Shown in pieces: positions 25,015 to 33,986 of a stretch of 64,000 nucleotides of DNA; position 1 is the first letter of the stretch, and each line of letters begins with the position of its first letter. A model generated the notes under the pieces. The model was not told the DNA's origin. It was given only the letters and a program-made list of their open reading frames with translations, and did not search any database. The position numbers were made by a program, and so were the translations under genes. The stretch is from Luteibacter pinisoli (GTDB lineage Bacteria; Pseudomonadota; Gammaproteobacteria; Xanthomonadales; Rhodanobacteraceae): the NCBI RefSeq assembly GCF_006385595.1, contig NZ_CP041046.1, forward strand, positions 3,906,001 through 3,970,000, read 5' to 3'.

Positions 25015-26391
25015 ATGTCGCCATTGATCGACCGGAAGTCCGGAAAGCGCTCCGTCACCACTATCGAGCTCGTGGATGCGGCCTCGTTGCCCACCATGGA
25101 GCAGAAGCTGGGTGCCACGCACCGGCAGTGGCTCACGTCGCTTGGCTTCCGTCCGACCATGGGCGCTGTCGCCGTCCTGCCGAACAATGCGGGTGGCATC
25201 TCCCGCGTCATCGTCGGCGTGGACCGCAAGGATCCGCTCGCCGCGCTGGGTAGCCTGCCGCAGCGCCTGCCGGACGGCATCTACCAGCTGAGCGAAGACT
25301 CGATCATCGAAGACCGCGAGCTGCTGGCCCTGGGCTGGGCGCTGGGCGCGTATCGCTTCGAGCGTTATCGCAAGGCCACCCGCCCCGTCGCGCAGCTGCT
25401 GGTCGAGCCTTCCACGCTGCGCGCCGTGCTGCCGCTGATGGAAGCGGTGTTCGAAGTGCGCGACCTCGTCAACACGCCGACCGAGGACATGGGCCCGGCG
25501 GAGCTTTCCGCGGCGATCCACGCGCACGCGACCGAGCACAAGGCGAAGGTCACGGAGTGGGTTGGCGACGAACTGCTCGAAAACAATTTCCCGACGATCC
25601 ACGCCGTGGGTCGCGCCAGCCATCGTCCGCCGCGCCTGATCGAGCTGACCTGGGGCAAGAATTCCAACCCGAAGCTGGTGATCGTCGGCAAGGGCGTGTG
25701 CTTCGACACCGGCGGCCTGGACATCAAGCCGTCCGACGGCATGCGCTGGATGAAGAAGGACATGGGCGGTGCCGCCCACGCCATCGCCCTCGCCGGCATG
25801 GTGATGAAGGCGCGCCTGCCGGTGCGCCTCACCCTGCTCGTGCCCGCGGTGGAAAACGCGATCGCCGGTAATGCCATGCGCCCGGGCGATGTCATCCGCA
25901 CGCGTGCGGGCCATACGGTGGAGGTGGACAACACCGACGCCGAAGGCCGCCTGGTGCTGTGCGATGCGCTGGCCTACGGCGTGGAGCAGTCGCCGGACCT
26001 GATCGTGGATTTCGCCACGCTCACCGGTGCGGCGCGCGTGGCCCTCGGCCCCGAGCTGCCGGCGCTGTTCACCAACCGCGACCAGCTGGCCGATGAAGTG
26101 ATCGGTGCGGCGGAAGCCGTGCACGACCCGATGTGGCGCCTGCCGCTGTGGCGTCCGTACCGCCGCATGCTGGAATCGTACGTGGCGGACTTCGCCAATG
26201 CGGGCCCGTCACGGCATGGCGGCGCGATCACCGCGGCGCTGTACCTGGAACGCTTCGTTCCGGAAAGCCAGAACTGGATGCACCTGGATACCTACGCGTG
26301 GAACGACGGCGACCGCCCGGCGCATCCGCGCGGTGGCGAAGCGCAGGGCCTGCGCGCGTTCTTCAAGTTCCTGGCGAACCGTTATTCCTGA
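25015..26391 (+). CDS. Leucyl aminopeptidase family protein (M17)
   Basis: 458 residues. The M17 metalloprotease core is clear: VIVGKGVCFDTGGLDIKPSD with the metal-binding Lys and Asp, MKKDMGGAAHAIALAG, and the family signature NTDAEGRLVL (metal ligands Asp and Glu, catalytic Arg). The N-terminal ~170 residues are the variable regulatory domain. It removes N-terminal residues from peptides in the cytoplasm using two metal ions. It is shorter than canonical PepA. The 3' end overlaps the convergent small gene by 10 bases. Confidence 0.92.
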   Translation: MSPLIDRKSGKRSVTTIELVDAASLPTMEQKLGATHRQWLTSLGFRPTMGAVAVLPNNAGGISRVIVGVDRKDPLAALGSLPQRLPDGIYQLSEDSIIEDRELLALGWALGAYRFERYRKATRPVAQLLVEPSTLRAVLPLMEAVFEVRDLVNTPTEDMGPAELSAAIHAHATEHKAKVTEWVGDELLENNFPTIHAVGRASHRPPRLIELTWGKNSNPKLVIVGKGVCFDTGGLDIKPSDGMRWMKKDMGGAAHAIALAGMVMKARLPVRLTLLVPAVENAIAGNAMRPGDVIRTRAGHTVEVDNTDAEGRLVLCDALAYGVEQSPDLIVDFATLTGAARVALGPELPALFTNRDQLADEVIGAAEAVHDPMWRLPLWRPYRRMLESYVADFANAGPSRHGGAITAALYLERFVPESQNWMHLDTYAWNDGDRPAHPRGGEAQGLRAFFKFLANRYS

Positions 26392-26708
26392 GGCTGCTGC
26401 GGCGCATCCGCGTCGCTGGCCGCTTCCTCGCGCTTCTTCTTCAGGTCGATGACGGCGCGCAGGTTGCGCTCCAGCTCGGCGATGGTCAGCGGAAAGTAAT
26501 TTTCGGCGCGGTCACTGACGGCCCAGCTGGCGAGCCGCTTGTCGGTGGCACCGACGCCCATGGCGTTGAGTGCCTCACGCACCTCGGCGGCCTTCAGGTC
26601 GGTTGCCTGCAGGATCAGCTGCCACAGCCAGTTCATCCGCTGCGGATCCACGCCGCGAAGCATCGGCGGGCGGGTGTATTCGCGAAGAGGCGTCTCGTGG
26701 TCACTCAT
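26382..26708 (-). CDS. Small protein of unknown function
   Basis: 108 residues from the ATG at 26708 (MSDHETPLREYTRPPMLRGV) with AGGGA upstream. It is helical, with RMNWLWQLILQATDLKAAEV and NAMGVGATDKRLASWAVSDR, and a charged tail KKKREEAASDADAPQQPQE. No family recognised with confidence. The frame remains open upstream to 26915, adding a proline/lysine-rich segment beginning MRIQISSDASLWWDL; that segment lacks obvious coding bias, so I use the shorter start. Overlaps the convergent aminopeptidase gene by 10 bases. Confidence 0.6.
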   Translation of the reverse strand: MSDHETPLREYTRPPMLRGVDPQRMNWLWQLILQATDLKAAEVREALNAMGVGATDKRLASWAVSDRAENYFPLTIAELERNLRAVIDLKKKREEAASDADAPQQPQE

Positions 26709-26939
26709 GGCAGGGTCCCTGTTGGCCGTCGCACGAGTATACGAGACGGAAGGCGCGCGTTGCGCGGGCACGCCCTTGGCCGCGAGGGCCTTGCCGGACA
26801 GCGCCTTGGTCAGCGGTGTCTTCCGCCGCGGTACCGCCGGTGGCTTTCGCGAGGTGAATACCCCTTCCTGCAAGTCCCACCAGAGACTCGCGTCGCTTGA
26901 TATCTGGATGCGCATGACTCCCCCTGCTGCTGCCTTGCG

Positions 26940-27419
26940 CTATGGGACGAAATTGATCTCACGCTGGACGGGGCGGATCACGTAGCCCACGGGCAACCAC
27001 CCATCGGCGCCGGGCGCCAGCGACACGGTTTCGAACAGCACCGCCCTGGCGTAATGCGCGAGGAAGATCACGTTGAGGTAATCGCCGGGCGGCAAGCCGA
27101 CCGGATCCCGCACGCGGGCCATCTCGAACCACTCGCGGCCCACGAGCACGCCACGATCGACCCGGATCTTGCGCAGGTACCGCACCCACTCGGCGCGCGG
27201 CACCATCCGCTGCATCATCATCCCGGCCTCGAGCCACATGGCGTCGGGGCGGCGGGCGTCGGACAGCTGCACCCAGTGCTGGGCACTGGCGAGGGCCTTG
27301 TCGAGGGACTTGGGCTGCGGGCCGATCCGCGGGGCGTTGGCCACGGTGAGCATCGCACCCAGGGGATGCGTCGCAGGCCGTCCTGCCGGAGCCTTTCGAA
27401 CGGGTACCGTCGCTGACAT
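26940..27419 (-). CDS. DUF4019-like protein
   Basis: 159 residues from the ATG at 27419, which has AGGGGAGG nearby. From about residue 40 it follows the DUF4019 pattern: ALASAQHWVQLSDARRPDAM, a helical WLEAGMMMQRMVPRAEWVRY, then a segment with V-GREWFEMARVRDPVGLP-GDY and a final strand VIFLAHYARAVLFETVSLAP. Family function is unknown. The N terminus lacks a convincing signal peptide, whereas many relatives are exported. Confidence 0.6.
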   Translation of the reverse strand: MSATVPVRKAPAGRPATHPLGAMLTVANAPRIGPQPKSLDKALASAQHWVQLSDARRPDAMWLEAGMMMQRMVPRAEWVRYLRKIRVDRGVLVGREWFEMARVRDPVGLPPGDYLNVIFLAHYARAVLFETVSLAPGADGWLPVGYVIRPVQREINFVP

Positions 27420-27514
27420 GGGCTGCCTCCCCTGATACGTCGGGTTACAGCTTGGTCCGGCCCCGGGGGATGCGGCAATTCGGCTAGAAGGGGTAACCGG
27501 TTCGGCACATGGGC

Positions 27515-28183
27515 CTAGCGCTGCCCGAACGCCAGGACATCCGCCGTGTAGGTCTCGACGACCAGGCTGAAGGGCTGGTTGGCCTCGTTGTAGAGCACGG
27601 CCCGGTGGCGGAGCACCTCGTGGGGGATGGCCAGGGGGCCCTTCCCGGCCGCTGGCAGGGCCGCGTCCATTTCCCAGCCCTTGGGCAGGGGCGACCACAG
27701 GAGCTCGGCGCTGATCGTCTGGCGGCGGAAATGCAGGGCCTGGACCACCTTGCCGAACGGCTGGTCGGTGCTGTCGAGGATCTGGTTCATTTCCGGCGTG
27801 AGGCGCGCGGGGACGTACCAATTATCCGCCTCGGAGAGGACCAGCGCCCCGCAGGCCAGCTGCACCCGGCGATAGCGCACCGGCTCGTCGGCGCCGATCC
27901 CGAGGGTGGCGCGGGCGTCGTCGGGCAACGGCTTGTCGTCACCCTTCACCCGATGCGCCACGATCTTCGCGTCCGGCGCCAGCCCGTGATCACCGCACCA
28001 GCGCTCCAGCGTCAGCGTGGCGCTGGGATGGCTGAGCAGGTCGGCGTTGAGGGTTTCCAGCAGCGCCAGCGCCTGCGTGCGCGAGGGCACGTCGTTGGTG
28101 AACGGCGTGCGTGCCTGTGCCGGCGTATTCACCGTGACGAGGATCGCCAGCGAGCTGGCGGCGAGGATGCTGCGGGTGTTCAT
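27515..28183 (-). CDS. Exported protein with chorismate-lyase-like features
   Basis: 222 residues with a signal peptide (MNTRSILAASSLAILVTVNT..., cleavage near AQA). The mature part resembles the UbiC/chorismate-lyase fold family: VRYRRVQLACGALVLSEADN followed by WYVPARLTPEMNQILDST-QPFGKVV, then HRAVLYNEANQPFSLVVETY. UbiC itself is cytoplasmic and makes 4-hydroxybenzoate, so an exported relative probably does something else, perhaps ligand binding. Start overlaps the stop of the SIMPL gene (ATGA), so it is the last gene of a three-gene operon. Confidence 0.55.
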   Translation of the reverse strand: MNTRSILAASSLAILVTVNTPAQARTPFTNDVPSRTQALALLETLNADLLSHPSATLTLERWCGDHGLAPDAKIVAHRVKGDDKPLPDDARATLGIGADEPVRYRRVQLACGALVLSEADNWYVPARLTPEMNQILDSTDQPFGKVVQALHFRRQTISAELLWSPLPKGWEMDAALPAAGKGPLAIPHEVLRHRAVLYNEANQPFSLVVETYTADVLAFGQR

Positions 28184-28896
28184 CGTTTAGCCGGTTCGAG
28201 CAGGAAGATGGCGTAGATCGTGCGTTGCATTTTAAGGCCGCCGGTCTCCAGGCTGATGGGCGTGGCTTCCTTCTTGTTAGCCATCACCACGATGCCGTCC
28301 ATGTCGCTATAGCCACCCATGGCTTCGGCACGATCAGAGACCGAGAACACCTGGCCGAGCTTCGTATCGTACGCGCGTGCGATGCGCTCGGCGTTGCGCT
28401 GGGAATCATGCATAGCCTCCTCGCGCAGCTCGGTGTCGATGGCTTCCGCGTCACTGCGGGTCATCTTCGTGCCGCTGATCTGCAGTTCGTTGCCGGCGGC
28501 ATCCAGCCCATCGATGAAGGCGCGCAGGTCTTCCATGCGGGTAAAGGTGGCTGACGCCGTCCGCCTGACCTCGGTGCCGTCCACGACGCTGTCCTCGCCA
28601 CGCGTCCGCTCGTGCGGCGAGATCGAGATCGTCGACGCGTCGATCGATTCCGGCAGGGCGTGGTTCGCACGGAACGCGGCAACCACCGCGGTCATGTGCT
28701 CTTCCACGCGGGTGCGGGCACGCGCCGGCTTGGCGTCGATGGCTTCGATGTCGATGTCGATATGAAACCGGTCCGGCTGCACGATGCGCTCGGCATGGCC
28801 GGACACGGCGATGTGCGGGGCCGTCTGGGCAGGCGCGAGCGCCGGGGCGGCGGCAAGGATGGCCGCGATGGTCAGGATACGAAGACGCGTCGTCAT
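28180..28896 (-). CDS. SIMPL-domain (DUF541) exported protein, copy 2
   Basis: 238 residues; a signal peptide ends near ALAPAQT. The SIMPL/DUF541 pattern follows: PHIAVSGHAERIVQPDRFHI (the G-x-A-x-V start), RVEEHMTAVVAAFRANHALP, TFTRMEDLRAFIDGLDAAGN, and EAMHDSQRNAERIARAYDTK. The family includes E. coli YggE, linked to oxidative-stress resistance, and forms oligomeric periplasmic rings in some bacteria. It begins three bases after the upstream SIMPL gene ends, so the two paralogs are co-expressed. Confidence 0.85.
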   Translation of the reverse strand: MTTRLRILTIAAILAAAPALAPAQTAPHIAVSGHAERIVQPDRFHIDIDIEAIDAKPARARTRVEEHMTAVVAAFRANHALPESIDASTISISPHERTRGEDSVVDGTEVRRTASATFTRMEDLRAFIDGLDAAGNELQISGTKMTRSDAEAIDTELREEAMHDSQRNAERIARAYDTKLGQVFSVSDRAEAMGGYSDMDGIVVMANKKEATPISLETGGLKMQRTIYAIFLLEPAKR

Positions 28897-28899
28897 GGT

Positions 28900-29628
28900 T
28901 TAGAGGCTCGCCGGCTGGATGAGGTACAGCGCGTAGATGTCTTCGCTGACGGTGAATGACCCGGCCTGGAGCCGGGTGACGTTCGCCGGCGGCGCCGGGG
29001 CCGCTACGGACATGAACATCCTGTCGTAACCACCCAGGGTGCGGTCCACACCCGCGAGCGGCTGGGCCGAGACGGTGTACAGCGGGCCGACGCGTACGCC
29101 GTAACTCGCTGCCAGCTCGGTGGCGTTCGCTTTGGAATCCTCGACGGCTGCGCGGCGCAGCTCACGCTTGATCGCCGGCAGGTCGTCGCGTGTGGTCGAG
29201 GTGCCGGTGATCTGCAGCACCTCGTCGGCCGGGATGGCATCGACAAAGCCGCGCAGGTCCTCGATGGAGGTGAAGACGGCATCGGCCGAACGGGTAACGC
29301 GCGTCCCGGACGAGCGGGACTGGCCGTCCACGAAGCGGACGTCCTGCGTGATTTCCATGCTGGTCGCATGCACCGTGGCTGGCAGGGCATGGTGGGCGCG
29401 GAAGGCGTCGAGCACCTGCGCCATGCGCGCTTCGACGTTCTTCCGCGCCACCGCCGGCGACTTGTCCGCCGTGCTCACCCGCAGTTCGACCTTGAACCGG
29501 TTAGGGTCCACCTCCTTCTCCGCGTGGCCCATGACCACGATGTTCGGGAGGTTGGGCATCGCGCTCTGCGCGATGGCGGCCATCGGCAGGAGCGCGGTGC
29601 TGAGTACCAGGACAAGACGAAGCTTCAC
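28900..29628 (-). CDS. SIMPL-domain (DUF541) exported protein, copy 1
   Basis: 242 residues from the GTG at 29628, chosen because AAGGAGATCGCAC precedes it and it begins a clear signal peptide (KLRLVLVLSTALLPMAAIAQ). The domain pattern matches its downstream neighbour: NIVVMGHAEKEVDPNRFKVE, KNVEARMAQVLDAFRAHHAL, VFTSIEDLRGFVDAIPADEV, AAVEDSKANATELAASYGVR. First gene of a SIMPL-SIMPL-UbiC-like operon located directly downstream of trpE (42 bases), so read-through from trpE is possible. Confidence 0.85.
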   Translation of the reverse strand: MKLRLVLVLSTALLPMAAIAQSAMPNLPNIVVMGHAEKEVDPNRFKVELRVSTADKSPAVARKNVEARMAQVLDAFRAHHALPATVHATSMEITQDVRFVDGQSRSSGTRVTRSADAVFTSIEDLRGFVDAIPADEVLQITGTSTTRDDLPAIKRELRRAAVEDSKANATELAASYGVRVGPLYTVSAQPLAGVDRTLGGYDRMFMSVAAPAPPANVTRLQAGSFTVSEDIYALYLIQPASL

Positions 29629-29669
29629 GTGCGATCTCCTTACCGTCGGATGAAGTTCTGTTGCGGGAG

Positions 29670-31145
29670 TTACAGGCCCTTCGCGGCCTGGGCGACCGCG
29701 CGGAATAGCGCGCGCCCCTTGTTCATGGTCTCTTCCCATTCGGCCGCCGGGTCGGAGTCATACACGACGCCACCGCCGGCCTGCACGTGCAGGCGCCCGT
29801 CCTGGATCACGGCGGTGCGGATGGCGATGGCCGTGTCGGCGTCGCCCCACCAGCCGAGCCAGCCGATGGCGCCAGCGTAGATGTTGCGCTTGAAGGGTTC
29901 GAGCTCCTGGATGATTTCCAGGGCGCGGATCTTCGGTGCACCGCTGACGGTGCCGGCGGGGAACGTGGCCTTGATCACGTCCATGTAGGACATGCCGTCC
30001 TTCAGCTCGCCTTCCACCTGGGAGACGATGTGCATGACGTGCGAGTAATGCTCGACGACGAACGATTCGGTGAGCTCGACCGTGCCGGTCTGGCTGACGC
30101 GGCCCACGTCGTTACGGCCCAGGTCGATCAGCATCAGGTGCTCGGCGCGTTCCTTCGGATCGGCGAGCAGCTCGGTTTCCAGTGCAATGTCTTCGGCTTC
30201 GTCCTTGCCACGGCGACGCGTGCCGGCGATGGGACGCAGCACCACGCGGCCGTTCTTCAGGCGCACGAGGATCTCCGGCGAGGAGCCGACGATCTGGGTG
30301 GGGCCCATGTCGATGAAGAACATGTACGGCGAGGGGTTCATCGCGCGTAGGGCGCGGTAGACGTCCACCGGCCGCGCGTTGAAGCCGACGCTGAGGCGCT
30401 GCGACGGCACCACCTGGAAGATGTCGCCGGCGCGGATGTATTCCTGCGCGGTGCGGACCATCGTTTCGTATTCCTCGCGGGTGAACGAGGATTTGAAATC
30501 CGATTCGTCCAGCGCCGCCGGCTGCAGCAGCTGCGGGTAGCTGACGCCCCCCTGGCGCAGGCGGAAGGTGAGCGCATCCAGGCGGCGCATCGCTTCGGCG
30601 TAGGCCTGCGGCCGCGACGGGTCGGCGTGGACGATGAGGTACAGGCGGCCCTTGAGGTTGTCGAACACCGCCAGCTCGTCGGCGAGCATGAGCAGGACGT
30701 CTGGGGTGCCGAGCTCGTCGGCCTTGTCCCACTGGGCCAGGCGCTCTTCGATGTAGCCGATGGTCTCGAAACCGAAGTAGCCGACCAGGCCACCGGTGAA
30801 GTCCGGCAGGCCCGGTAGCTTCGGCACCTCGTACTGCTTGCGCAGCACCTCGATCTCGGCCAGCGGGTCGGCCAGGTGGCGGGTTTCCACCACCTCGCCG
30901 TTTTCTTCCACTTCCAGCTCATGGCCGCGCAGGCGGTACACCCGGCGCGCCGGCAGGCCGATCATGGAATGGCGCCCCCACGTGGCCCCACCCTCCACCG
31001 ACTCAAACAGGAAGGTATACGGGCCATCGGCCAGCTTCAGGTACACCGAAAGCGGCGTATCCAGGTCGGAAAACACCTCACGCACCAGCGGGATACGGGT
31101 GTAGCCCTCAGCGGCGTAGGCGTCGAATTGTTCGCGGGAGATCAT
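29670..31145 (-). CDS. trpE: Anthranilate synthase component I
   Basis: 491 residues, standard length for TrpE. The N-terminal domain contains the tryptophan-sensing region (DGPYTFLFESVEGGATWGRH). The chorismate-binding domain has PYMFFIDMGPTQIVGSSPEI, RPIAGTRRRGKDEAEDIALE, HLMLIDLGRNDVGRVSQTGT, and GTVSGAPKIRALEIIQELEP near the C terminus. It turns chorismate plus ammonia or glutamine into anthranilate together with TrpG, which is not in this window. The 5' region up to the two-component genes is only about 80 bases and shows no obvious Trp leader peptide. Confidence 0.95.
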   Translation of the reverse strand: MISREQFDAYAAEGYTRIPLVREVFSDLDTPLSVYLKLADGPYTFLFESVEGGATWGRHSMIGLPARRVYRLRGHELEVEENGEVVETRHLADPLAEIEVLRKQYEVPKLPGLPDFTGGLVGYFGFETIGYIEERLAQWDKADELGTPDVLLMLADELAVFDNLKGRLYLIVHADPSRPQAYAEAMRRLDALTFRLRQGGVSYPQLLQPAALDESDFKSSFTREEYETMVRTAQEYIRAGDIFQVVPSQRLSVGFNARPVDVYRALRAMNPSPYMFFIDMGPTQIVGSSPEILVRLKNGRVVLRPIAGTRRRGKDEAEDIALETELLADPKERAEHLMLIDLGRNDVGRVSQTGTVELTESFVVEHYSHVMHIVSQVEGELKDGMSYMDVIKATFPAGTVSGAPKIRALEIIQELEPFKRNIYAGAIGWLGWWGDADTAIAIRTAVIQDGRLHVQAGGGVVYDSDPAAEWEETMNKGRALFRAVAQAAKGL

Positions 31146-31229
31146 GGGGTGTGGGGCTGCCCGTGGGGTCGGCCTTGGATTGTAGGGCCAATCTTGGTGT
31201 GTGCCCTACCCCGGGGCTGCCGGTTGCCC

Positions 31230-33227
31230 TCAGGCCAGCCGCTGTCGGGGCAGGCCTTTCAGGTGCAGGGTGAATGCCACGCCATCCTCGATGTTCCGCG
31301 CACTCGCGCTGCCCTGGTGCCGTTCGGCGACGAGGCGGACGACGTAGAGGCCGAGGCCGAGATGCGGTGCTTCGCCGGGCGTGGCTTTGTCGCGCAGGCT
31401 GACGAGGGAGTCGAACAGGCGGCCTTGCATGGCGGCGGGGAGTGGCGGGCCTTGATTCGCGAGTTCGACGTCGGCGCCGTCGGACGTGGGGCGCAGGGCG
31501 ATGCGCAGCCACCCGCCGGGCGGTGTGAACGACACGGCATTGTCGAAGAGTTTGTCGAGCGCCTGCGCGATGAGCTCGGGCGAGACGTGCATCGTCACCG
31601 GCGCGTCGGGCAGTTCGACCTCGATGCTGCGATCGCCGGCGAGGCCGCGATAGCCTTCGGCGCAACCGCGGACGACATCGACGAGGTTCACGTCTTCGGC
31701 TTCCGCCGCAGCAATCGCCCGTTCCATGCGGCTGGCTTCGCTCATCGCACGCACCAGCGCACCGAGGCGGGCGACGCCGTCGCGGGCACGCGCGAGGTAC
31801 GGCTCGGCTTCGGGCGGGAGGCCGGCATGGTCGAGGTTATCCAGCGAGGATTTGACGATGGCGAGCGGGGTCTGCAGTTCGTGCGAGAGTTTCGAGGCCA
31901 GCGTACGTAGGTAATCCGTGTATCCGCCGACCACGTCGAACAGGCGCGCGAAGCTGCGGGCGAGGTCACCGAGTTCGTCGGTGGCATCGATCAGCGGGAA
32001 CGGGCCATCAAGGCGGCCGTCGTTGTCCTGCGCGCGCTCGGCGGCGTTGCGCAGGCGACGCAGGCGGAAGGTGAGCCGCGTGGCGAACAGCAGCAGCACG
32101 CCACCGGCCACGAGGAGCACGCCGAAGCTGGTGAGCAGCAGGCCGAACAGCGCGCGATTGGCCAGCAGCGGCACCGCGCGGCTGGGCTGTTCGAGCAGCA
32201 CCACGCCGTGCAACTGGCCACGCTGGGTGATCGGCATGGCCGCGGCGAGGACGACACTGCTGCGCGCTTCACCCGCGCGCCATGCCGTTGCCGGCTTGCC
32301 GGCCAGCGCCGCACGCACTTCGGGCAGATCGATCTTCGGCGCGTCTTCCGTCCACGCACTGTTTTCGGCCAGTCGCGTGGCGAGCAGGGAGCGATACACC
32401 AGCGAGGCAAACCAGCCGGGCTGTTCGCTGGCCGGCGTGTCGGGCAGCGTGAGGCGACCGGTCTGCGCCATCAGCCAGGCATCGGGCGAGAGAACGCGTA
32501 CACGCACGCCATCGGGCGCCAGCCGGGCCAGCTCCTGCGACAGCGCGGGCGAGAATTCGAGCAGCGGACGCGTGTCGGCGCTAAGCGGTTCGGGATCGCC
32601 ATCGGCGGCGATATGCACGCCCACGCCGAAACGATCCAGGCGCAGGCCACGCGGCAGCTTCAGCTCCACGCGGAAACCACCGCCGTCTTCCTGCCACTGC
32701 GCGTTGATGCGGTCGGGCAAGACGCCGGCTTCCGGGTCCAGCGCGATGGCGGTGGTGGCACCCGGCGCGGCGCTGGCCAGCAGGTACCGCTGCGCGTCTT
32801 CGTTGCTGGCGATGGAAAGGATCAGGTGGTCCGCGCTCATCGCCAGGCGATCGGCGGCGTCGGCGCGCTGCCGACGCGAGGTGCGCACATCCACGGTGAA
32901 ATACAGCCAGCGATCGTCCTCGGCGAACATCACCTTGGCGTGGCTGCCGAGCGGCTGGGCCCACGGGCTGAGCGGCGCCCAGTCGTCGGCGTAACCGTCC
33001 ACCGTGATCGGCACGTTGGCGGTCTGCACGTACCAGGTGCTGCCTGCCGGCGGCAGCGGCGCATCGACCACGACGAGGCTGCGTGCGAGCGCGCGTGCGG
33101 ACGCCACCAGCGCCTGGGCCTGGCCTTCGCGCAGCAGGGTTTCCATCTGTCGCACATAGAGCCAGCCGGCGACGGGAAGCGCCAGCGTGCACAGGGCAAC
33201 GAGGAGGAGTTTTTGCCGAAGGGTCAC
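31230..33227 (-). CDS. Sensor histidine kinase of the dedicated-sortase type (PdsS-like)
   Basis: 665 residues. TM1 is at about residues 6-24. A large periplasmic region of more than 300 residues contains a carbohydrate-binding-like segment (NVPITVDGYADDWAPLSPWA, DRWLYFTVDV). TM2 is at about 361-382, then HAMP. The H-box is SHELQTPLAIVKSSLDNL with H449. N- and G-boxes follow (LDKLFDNAVSF, LGLGLYVVRLVAERHQGS). The size and layout match histidine kinases of the proteobacterial dedicated sortase system. No sortase or target gene is in the window. The start overlaps the stop of the response-regulator gene by four bases. Confidence 0.82.
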   Translation of the reverse strand: MTLRQKLLLVALCTLALPVAGWLYVRQMETLLREGQAQALVASARALARSLVVVDAPLPPAGSTWYVQTANVPITVDGYADDWAPLSPWAQPLGSHAKVMFAEDDRWLYFTVDVRTSRRQRADAADRLAMSADHLILSIASNEDAQRYLLASAAPGATTAIALDPEAGVLPDRINAQWQEDGGGFRVELKLPRGLRLDRFGVGVHIAADGDPEPLSADTRPLLEFSPALSQELARLAPDGVRVRVLSPDAWLMAQTGRLTLPDTPASEQPGWFASLVYRSLLATRLAENSAWTEDAPKIDLPEVRAALAGKPATAWRAGEARSSVVLAAAMPITQRGQLHGVVLLEQPSRAVPLLANRALFGLLLTSFGVLLVAGGVLLLFATRLTFRLRRLRNAAERAQDNDGRLDGPFPLIDATDELGDLARSFARLFDVVGGYTDYLRTLASKLSHELQTPLAIVKSSLDNLDHAGLPPEAEPYLARARDGVARLGALVRAMSEASRMERAIAAAEAEDVNLVDVVRGCAEGYRGLAGDRSIEVELPDAPVTMHVSPELIAQALDKLFDNAVSFTPPGGWLRIALRPTSDGADVELANQGPPLPAAMQGRLFDSLVSLRDKATPGEAPHLGLGLYVVRLVAERHQGSASARNIEDGVAFTLHLKGLPRQRLA

Positions 33228-33913
33228 GGCGTCCAGCGATAGCCGACGCCATGCACGGTTTCGATGGCATCGAACTCCGGCGCCAGCGCGATGAACTTCT
33301 TGCGGATGCGCTTGATGTGCGAAGTGATGGTGGCATCGTCGACGACGAGCTCGGCTTCGCGCATCAGCTGGTCGCGGTTTTTCACGTGGCCGGGGAAACG
33401 CACCAGCGTGTGCACCATCCAGAATTCGGTGACGGTGAGCGGGATCTCGGTGCCGTTCCAGGTGATGCGCATGCGCTCACTCTCCAGCACCAGCGGGCCG
33501 TGGGTGATCACGTTCTCGGTGGCGGTGGGCTTCTTCAGCGATTCGATGCGGCGGAACAGCGCGGCGATGCGCGCGGCCAGCTGGTGCAGGCTGGTGTCCT
33601 TCGACAGGTAGTCGTCGGCGCCCAGGCGCAGGCCGCTGATGACGTCGAAATCCGAATCGCGGGCGGTGAGGAAGATGAGCGGCAGCGTGGCCGACTTCGC
33701 GCGCAGTTCGCGGCAGAGGTCGAAGCCGCCTTCCGGCTCGTCACCCAGGCCGATGTCGATGATGACCAGCTCCGGCAGGCGCATGGCGAAGGCCGTGGAT
33801 GCCTCGGCGCGCGAGCCATAGCCGCGGGCCTCGTAGCCGAAGCGGTTCAGCGCCTCGACGTAGTTGGCGCGGATGAGGGGTTCGTCTTCGACAATGGCAA
33901 TGCTGCGGCCCAT
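33224..33913 (-). CDS. OmpR-type response regulator, PdsR-like
   Basis: 229 residues from the ATG at 33913 (MGRSIAIVEDEPLIRANYVE). The receiver domain has acidic pocket E9-D10, phosphoacceptor D53 (ELVIIDIGLGDEP) and the switch Lys in DDYLSKDTSLHQL. A C-terminal winged helix follows (LTVTEFWMVHTLVRFPGHVK, TITSHIKRIRKKF, VHGVGYRW). It matches regulators paired with the large sortase-system kinases. First gene of a two-gene operon with the kinase. Phased direct repeats at 33987-34056 upstream are candidate binding sites. Confidence 0.87.
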   Translation of the reverse strand: MGRSIAIVEDEPLIRANYVEALNRFGYEARGYGSRAEASTAFAMRLPELVIIDIGLGDEPEGGFDLCRELRAKSATLPLIFLTARDSDFDVISGLRLGADDYLSKDTSLHQLAARIAALFRRIESLKKPTATENVITHGPLVLESERMRITWNGTEIPLTVTEFWMVHTLVRFPGHVKNRDQLMREAELVVDDATITSHIKRIRKKFIALAPEFDAIETVHGVGYRWTP

Positions 33914-33986
33914 GGAGGTTCCGTTTGGAGGGTTGGCGAGCGCTAAGGTGCAATGGCTGCCCCCGGGGCGCAAGGTCCCTGCCGCA

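Noticed and set aside
26709..26915. In-frame N-terminal extension of the small gene at 26382-26708 (MRIQISSDASLWWDL...)
   Set aside because: A good Shine-Dalgarno precedes the inner ATG, and the extension is Pro/Lys-rich without pattern. A longer protein cannot be fully excluded.
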